Shown here: one piece after another, positions 55,978-59,054 of the stretch
Position numbering within the stretch: position 1 is the stretch's first letter
Layout: each line of letters starts with the position of its first letter
Assembly: GCA_027448765.1 (NCBI GenBank)
Contig: DAIDMV010000003.1
Span: forward strand, 1 to 59,054
Length of the DNA: 59,054 bases
Origin: a bacterium
Lineage (GTDB): Bacteria; Patescibacteriota; Saccharimonadia; Saccharimonadales; UBA4665
Direction of reading: 5' to 3'
Position numbers and translations under genes: made by a program
The notes under the pieces: generated by a model
Databases searched by the model: none
Told to the model about the DNA's origin: nothing
The model's input: the letters and a program-made list of their open reading frames with translations, nothing else

Positions 55978-56278
55978 CTTTGAACTTCGTTATTCTTCAC
56001 TTTTCTATGAAGATTTAGATAATATTACAGATTATCTATTGTTTGAGCTTAAAAACAATTTAGCAGCAAAAACACTAGTTAATAATGCTGAAGCTGCCAT
56101 TAAAAAACGTCTCACTAATCCACTGAGCGTAGCGCCCTACCAGTCACTAGGCAGCCGACCATACCCATACCGCAGAATTCTTGTAGGTAATTACTTAGTA
56201 TTCTATGTTGTCATAAATAATGTCATGATAATTAGGCGTATGCTATACGGGCGCAGAGACCTAGACAGAATCCTTTAG
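55970..56278 (+). CDS. RelE/ParE-type toxin
   Basis: 102 residues. FELRYSSLFYEDLDNITDYL opens the fold and PYPYRRILVGNYLVFYVVIN with IIRRMLYGRRDLDRIL closes it, the ParE/RelE pattern (Y-R-x-I..G.Y.v.Y.v....v.I.rvlhgrRD). Members either poison gyrase (ParE) or cut mRNA on the ribosome (RelE); the RRMLYGRRD ending is commoner in ParE-like proteins. It overlaps its antitoxin by 8 bases. Confidence 0.92.
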   Translation: MANFELRYSSLFYEDLDNITDYLLFELKNNLAAKTLVNNAEAAIKKRLTNPLSVAPYQSLGSRPYPYRRILVGNYLVFYVVINNVMIIRRMLYGRRDLDRIL

Positions 56279-56296
56279 CAACCTATCATTGAATAG

Positions 56297-56450
56297 AATC
56301 GAACTATTTAACAAATGAGGGTTAGCTACTAACATTTGAAACCAATATTTATAATCAATTCGTATCTATAATTATCCTATGGTGACCCCACTACACTCGA
56401 ACTGGAAGGTTATTTACACGGAAATACTCAGGTAATGAAGTATTAGTGCG
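56297..56450 (+). repeat. Intergenic repeat R2 with an 18-codon micro-ORF
   Basis: AATCGAACTATTTAACA (56297-56313) and the micro-ORF at 56379-56435 repeat R1. The stretch CCTATGGTGACCCCACTACA continues identically for seven bases and then differs by one base in the next eight. It lies between the Phd-ParE and PIN-RHH modules. Confidence 0.75.
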
Positions 56451-56476
56451 CGTTGGCTGGGTCTCCGACCTTGGCC

Positions 56477-56908
56477 TTAGGTAAACCAATACTGCAATAT
56501 TCTTGGATGGGCAATCTGTATATTGTTATATTGCTTAAGTACAAGTAAATCTTTGTCAAAAGTAATTACAAGTTCAGCTTTTGCTTCTAAAGCGCACTCC
56601 AAGATCATATTGTCAGAACTGTCACGTACAATATTAACTTGTGTACTGGGCCGAATATTTGTAAGTACTTGGTCTAGATCAGTAAGATACCGCGTTGTTT
56701 CGCTACGAGTAAACTTAAATCTGTTTTCTAGTTTTCTACTTACTTCACTTAGTATTGCCTCAGACACGAAAAGTTCATAATTTGCTTCTGGTTTAACTGC
56801 CCCAAAAAGCCAGTCGTGACAGTATCCCTTATTTAATGCTGCAGATATGTAGGTATTACTATCGGGAACGACTTTAATCTTTATCGGCGTATTCGGCAAT
56901 TTGTTCAT
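56477..56908 (-). CDS. PIN-domain toxin (PIN_3 type RNase)
   Basis: 143 residues. Acidic metal ligands: KVVPDSNTYISAAL (Asp), FVSEAILSEVSRKL (Glu), RDSSDNMILECAL (Asp) and LVITFDKDLLVL (Asp). This is the COG1569-type PIN toxin, which cuts RNA with Mg2+. It follows its ribbon-helix-helix antitoxin with a 35-base overlap, unusually large for such a pair. Confidence 0.92.
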   Translation of the reverse strand: MNKLPNTPIKIKVVPDSNTYISAALNKGYCHDWLFGAVKPEANYELFVSEAILSEVSRKLENRFKFTRSETTRYLTDLDQVLTNIRPSTQVNIVRDSSDNMILECALEAKAELVITFDKDLLVLKQYNNIQIAHPRILQYWFT

Positions 56909-57095
56909 CAGTTTCTAGTCCAAGTTTACGCAAAAGAGGTGTGGCTTTTTGCTGCATAGCATCAACCGTAACTTTTAGTTGGTACCAAGCCACCATATCG
57001 CGCACTACATCGCTTCTTGAGCGATTAGTTTCTTGCGCAATCATATCTAGTTGCTGCTTAGAGTGATCATCTAAAGAGAGGCTTATTGTTGTCAT
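56874..57095 (-). CDS. Ribbon-helix-helix antitoxin (CopG type)
   Basis: 73 residues. TTISLSLDDHSKQQLDMIAQ forms the beta-strand and first helix, NRSRSDVVRDMVAWYQ the second helix. The C-terminal half should bind the PIN toxin. Upstream (57103-57140) an imperfect inverted repeat around AATATTG/CAATA may be the operator. Confidence 0.88.
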   Translation of the reverse strand: MTTISLSLDDHSKQQLDMIAQETNRSRSDVVRDMVAWYQLKVTVDAMQQKATPLLRKLGLETDEQIAEYADKD

Positions 57096-57119
57096 ATGAT
57101 TATAGTAATAATATTGTCA

Positions 57120-57240
57120 TTAAATATCAATACTATTTACAATAATTATTATTTTTATATTCTTAACTTACAACTTATGGTGAACCACCTAACTTCGAAT
57201 TAGAACCATATACTTACAGAAATCAATGAGTGGTATGACT
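57120..57240 (+). repeat. Degenerate intergenic repeat R3
   Basis: TTATGGTGAACCACCTAACT, followed by TCGAATTAGAA, resembles the ATGGTGACCCCACTACACTC core of R1 and R2, but the micro-ORF has a stop after eight codons (MVNHLTSN). The AATCGAACTATTTAACA start is reduced to ATCAATACTATTTACAA. It lies between the PIN-RHH and YafQ-DinJ modules. Confidence 0.5.
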
Positions 57241-57293
57241 TGTTGAGAGGTATATATCCGTTAAATAGTATTCCCTTAAGGAATAAAATCTAG

Positions 57294-57560
57294 CTAATAG
57301 ACCTGATTATGAGAGCCAATGTCTAAAAATTCGTAATATTCTTCTGTTTCCCTATATACCACCCTGATATCCCCAGTGACAGACCACGCCCTAAATATTC
57401 TTTTTGTTCCCTTTAGACCATGATCATTAAGCGGATTTCCCCTCACTCCTTCTATAAACATCTGCAGTCTTAGTTCAAATTGTTTTACTAAATTTTCGTG
57501 GGGTAAAATACGAGTCTTAAAATGCTTATCAAAGTTTTTATCCCTTTGTATGGGCTTCAT
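57294..57560 (-). CDS. YafQ/RelE-type mRNA interferase toxin
   Basis: 88 residues. DKNFDKHFKTRILPHENLVK, LNDHGLKGTKRIFRAWSVTG and DIRVVYRETEEYYEFLDIGS-HNQVY follow the YafQ/RelE pattern (H-x-L-x-G...R...v..d.R.iY......l..iG.H..vY). It would cut mRNA at the ribosome. It starts on the last base of the antitoxin gene. Confidence 0.92.
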   Translation of the reverse strand: MKPIQRDKNFDKHFKTRILPHENLVKQFELRLQMFIEGVRGNPLNDHGLKGTKRIFRAWSVTGDIRVVYRETEEYYEFLDIGSHNQVY

Positions 57561-57841
57561 TACTTTAGGTCATCCATAAACTCATTAGCTGTAGAATAAG
57601 TTTTTAGCTTACCCTGCTTTCTAAGATTAGACATATCTGCAATAGCTTTCTCGTAACGATTATCTGATTTGGTACTAAGAGCAATTGTAGGCTCACCAAA
57701 ATAAATCTTTCTACCCTCAACCTCGGATTTAGCCCAAACTCGGATATATGCTTGTGCAGAATCAAAGCCAAGTTCTTTGGCTCGTAACTCGAGGCCATCT
57801 CTTACTTCACTATCAATAGGTACTTGTAATTTTGTATTCAT
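57560..57841 (-). CDS. RelB/DinJ-type antitoxin
   Basis: 93 residues. MNTKLQVPIDSEVRDGLELR and AKELGFDSAQAYIRVWAKSE are the RelB/DinJ ribbon-helix-helix N-terminus; the C-terminal part (NLRKQGKLKTYSTANEFMDDL) binds the toxin. TTGACA-17-TATCAT with an extended -10 ends six bases before the ATG, so the transcript is probably leaderless. Confidence 0.9.
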   Translation of the reverse strand: MNTKLQVPIDSEVRDGLELRAKELGFDSAQAYIRVWAKSEVEGRKIYFGEPTIALSTKSDNRYEKAIADMSNLRKQGKLKTYSTANEFMDDLK

Positions 57842-57847
57842 ACTTTT

Positions 57848-57876
57848 ATGATATCAAAGTGGTATAATTATGTCAA
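57848..57876 (-). promoter_or_regulatory. Promoter of the YafQ-DinJ module, leaderless arrangement
   Basis: Perfect TTGACA (57871-57876), 17 bases, TATCAT (57848-57853) preceded by TGA; the ATG follows six bases later. Confidence 0.6.
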
Positions 57877-57955
57877 TGGTAATCATGCACGCTTAATTTA
57901 TAGACCGGTTTTTAGAGAAATAACTAGACGAAATGGATTATCGGGCTACGGTTCT

Positions 57956-58315
57956 TTAGTTCTTGTTGATAACTTTTTGAAGTTGGCTAACAAATATCTC
58001 AGGGTTTTTAACTTCAACAACCAACTCATTGTAAATTTCATCTTTAAGCGAAATTATAACAGCCTGTTCAGGGTGATGAATATCCCAAAAGACTCTTTTC
58101 CTGTCTTGGTAAAAAGTACCTGCCGTAATAACATGAGGAATAGACGTTCCGGGCGATTTAAGGCCATGGTACCACTTTTTAACTATTTCGGAATCCACTC
58201 TGACACCAGTGATGTGCTGCAAAGATATTTCAAGGTGACTTTTCAGAGACCAGATTTTATCAGCACCTTCCATATTGAGTGACAGAATATTTGTAGTTAT
58301 AGTTGGCTTAACCAT
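57956..58315 (-). CDS. PH-like conserved protein of actinobacterial type
   Basis: 119 residues, no membrane helix. ILSLNMEGADKIWSLKSHLE, PGTSIPHVITAGTFYQDRKR and VFWDIHHPEQAVIISLKDEIY match, from memory, a small PH-like family widespread in Actinobacteria (GxDKLWALKSxLxIPLxHV; PGTxxPGVIxAGTFxxxGxxxFWDVHxPxxAVVIxLxDExY). The function is unknown. Members are common in possible hosts of Saccharibacteria, so transfer from a host is possible. The plus-strand ORF over the same region shows no family features. Confidence 0.75.
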   Translation of the reverse strand: MVKPTITTNILSLNMEGADKIWSLKSHLEISLQHITGVRVDSEIVKKWYHGLKSPGTSIPHVITAGTFYQDRKRVFWDIHHPEQAVIISLKDEIYNELVVEVKNPEIFVSQLQKVINKN

Positions 58316-58387
58316 GTTTTAATAATACTCCTGCTTGGCAGTTTTAATGACTAAAATGAATCGAATCTTAATATCCGGTGTCGTTTG

Positions 58388-58399
58388 TACAATATTGTA
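58388..58399. promoter_or_regulatory. Palindrome upstream of the GC-rich gene pair
   Basis: TACAATATTGTA is a perfect 12-base palindrome that includes a possible -10 box (TACAAT), about 60 bases before the 40-codon ORF. A candidate operator only. Confidence 0.35.
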
Positions 58400-58459
58400 A
58401 ATCACTATTCCAGGTGTCTATTTTTAGAATCTCAAATTTACAGATTACAGTTGAGAAAA

Positions 58460-58582
58460 ATGAGTAATACAACAAATTCTGTTATGGTGACCCATGTTGA
58501 CCAAACATGGAACTCTGTACTTAAGGGCTTGGAGCGGATTGACGCTGCATATGATGAGCTAGAACTGGGTGAGGAGGACTAG
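58460..58582 (+). CDS. Small acidic protein upstream of the Mrr-type nuclease
   Basis: 40 codons from the ATG at 58460 (an ATG at 58385 would add 25 residues of unrelated composition). TWNSVLKGLERIDAAYDELE is helical; the end is acidic. The segment VMVTHVDQTWN faintly recalls MVTPLHSNWK of R1 and R2. It lies two bases before the nuclease gene, whose ribosome-binding site (GAGGAGG) is inside its last codons, so the two are coupled. It could be an inhibitor or cofactor of the nuclease. Confidence 0.55.
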   Translation: MSNTTNSVMVTHVDQTWNSVLKGLERIDAAYDELELGEED

Positions 58583-58584
58583 CC

Positions 58585-59054
58585 ATGTCACAGCATACAC
58601 GATCTTTATCAGATGATGTTGCCTTTCCGGTCATTATTCTAGTCGGTGCCGCTGCATGGGCGCATCGGGCACAGATTATTCATATATCTTACCTCTCGCT
58701 TGGCGTGGTTGGTTGTCTAGTGTTACTGAAATTATCTTGGGTGTTCTGGCACTGCCGCAGTGTGCATCCTCGGAACATTGACACAATGGACGGCCTGGAT
58801 TTTGAACAATACGTAGCCGGACTTTTGAAGTCTAACGGCTTCCGGGATGTGGCCCTGACAGAAAGGTACGATTTCGGTGTTGATATTATTGCTGAAAAAG
58901 ACGGCGTCCGGTGGGGTGTCCAGACTAAACGTCACTCAGGTCCGGTCAAAGCCGATGCCGTTCGCCAAGTTGTGACCGGTTTAAATATCTATGACTGCGA
59001 CCGAGCGATGGTTATTACGAATAGCACCTATGGTTCGGTTGCGCGGCGGCTGGC
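58585..59054 (+). CDS. Mrr-type restriction endonuclease, partial, membrane-anchored
   Basis: 156 codons to the right edge. Two hydrophobic stretches (about 13-25 and 35-56) are followed by an Mrr catalytic domain: LDFEQYVAGLLKSNGFRDVA, then the metal Asp in YDFGVDIIAEKDG and QTK in WGVQTKRHSGPVKADAVRQV, which is the D-(x)n-(E/Q)xK core, and AMVITNSTYGSVARRLA. It would cut foreign or modified DNA. A 60-base sample here is about 50% G+C, against about 25% in a core-gene sample, so it looks recently acquired. The C-terminus is outside the window. Confidence 0.88.
   Translation, partial: MSQHTRSLSDDVAFPVIILVGAAAWAHRAQIIHISYLSLGVVGCLVLLKLSWVFWHCRSVHPRNIDTMDGLDFEQYVAGLLKSNGFRDVALTERYDFGVDIIAEKDGVRWGVQTKRHSGPVKADAVRQVVTGLNIYDCDRAMVITNSTYGSVARRL

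Noticed and set aside
57848-58282. 144-codon plus-strand ORF over the PH-like gene.
   Set aside because: The opposite frame carries recognisable family motifs and a sensible composition; this one has none.

Overview
The window reads as part of a small, AT-rich, streamlined bacterial chromosome, most likely from the Patescibacteria/CPR and probably Saccharibacteria (TM7). This placement is inferred from gene content, not from a marker tree. The pointers are dense, often overlapping genes; no amino-acid or lipid biosynthesis in 59 kb; shortened housekeeping proteins (alanyl-tRNA synthetase without its C-terminal domain, a 500-residue UvrC without any cysteine); many N-terminally anchored extracytoplasmic proteins; and an RpfB-like gene next to rsmA, an arrangement known from Actinobacteria. 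UGA is used as a stop, so this is the standard bacterial code. Almost all genes lie on the minus strand.

Layout. 1-1768: an AbiEi/AbiEii toxin-antitoxin pair cut by the left edge, then a nearly gene-free stretch. 1769-15912: tRNA-Leu(CAG), peptide-binding protein, secG, YvlD-like protein, pepP, uvrC, trhO, ribosomal protein bL25, dedA (plus strand), uvrA, obgE and a LysM-CHAP hydrolase. 15983-23660: mltG, ruvX, a baseplate-J-like membrane protein, ftsA, alaS and mnmA. 23674-30005: a surface-protein cluster (PKD protein, WxL-interacting-like DUF916-type protein, three related secreted proteins) and a divergent fibre-like protein. 30002-36030: an F1-type ATPase operon with epsilon, beta, gamma, alpha, delta and b, but no subunit a and no ordinary subunit c. 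In their place sits a 300-residue membrane protein with a c-like C-terminal hairpin. 36040-41729: cysteine desulfurase, tatD, metG, tRNA-Val(CAC), an RRM protein, a 19-codon basic ORF and tmRNA. 41750-54360: rsmA and the RpfB-like gene, Nudix, UvrD/PcrA helicase, tpiA-pgk, an MMPL transporter, a nickel/cobalt-type permease, a prepilin and an HD protein. 54547-59054: an accessory tail with an EEP nuclease, three type II toxin-antitoxin modules separated by related intergenic repeats, a PH-like protein, and a GC-richer pair ending in an Mrr-type nuclease cut by the right edge.

How the genes fit together. One long minus-strand block joins cell-wall and division functions (FtsA, MltG, LysM-CHAP hydrolase, RpfB-like enzyme) with DNA repair (UvrA, UvrC, UvrD, RuvX) and tRNA modification (MnmA with a cysteine desulfurase as likely sulfur donor, TrhO). 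Several genes have an extended -10 box (TGnTANNNT) only 6-8 bases before the start codon, which suggests leaderless transcripts.

The most unusual items are the F1-like ATPase with its substitute membrane component, the toxin-antitoxin cassettes with a repeated 18-codon micro-ORF, and a tmRNA with a 27-residue tag and a non-canonical T-loop. No CRISPR array, insertion sequence, rRNA gene or replication origin was seen.
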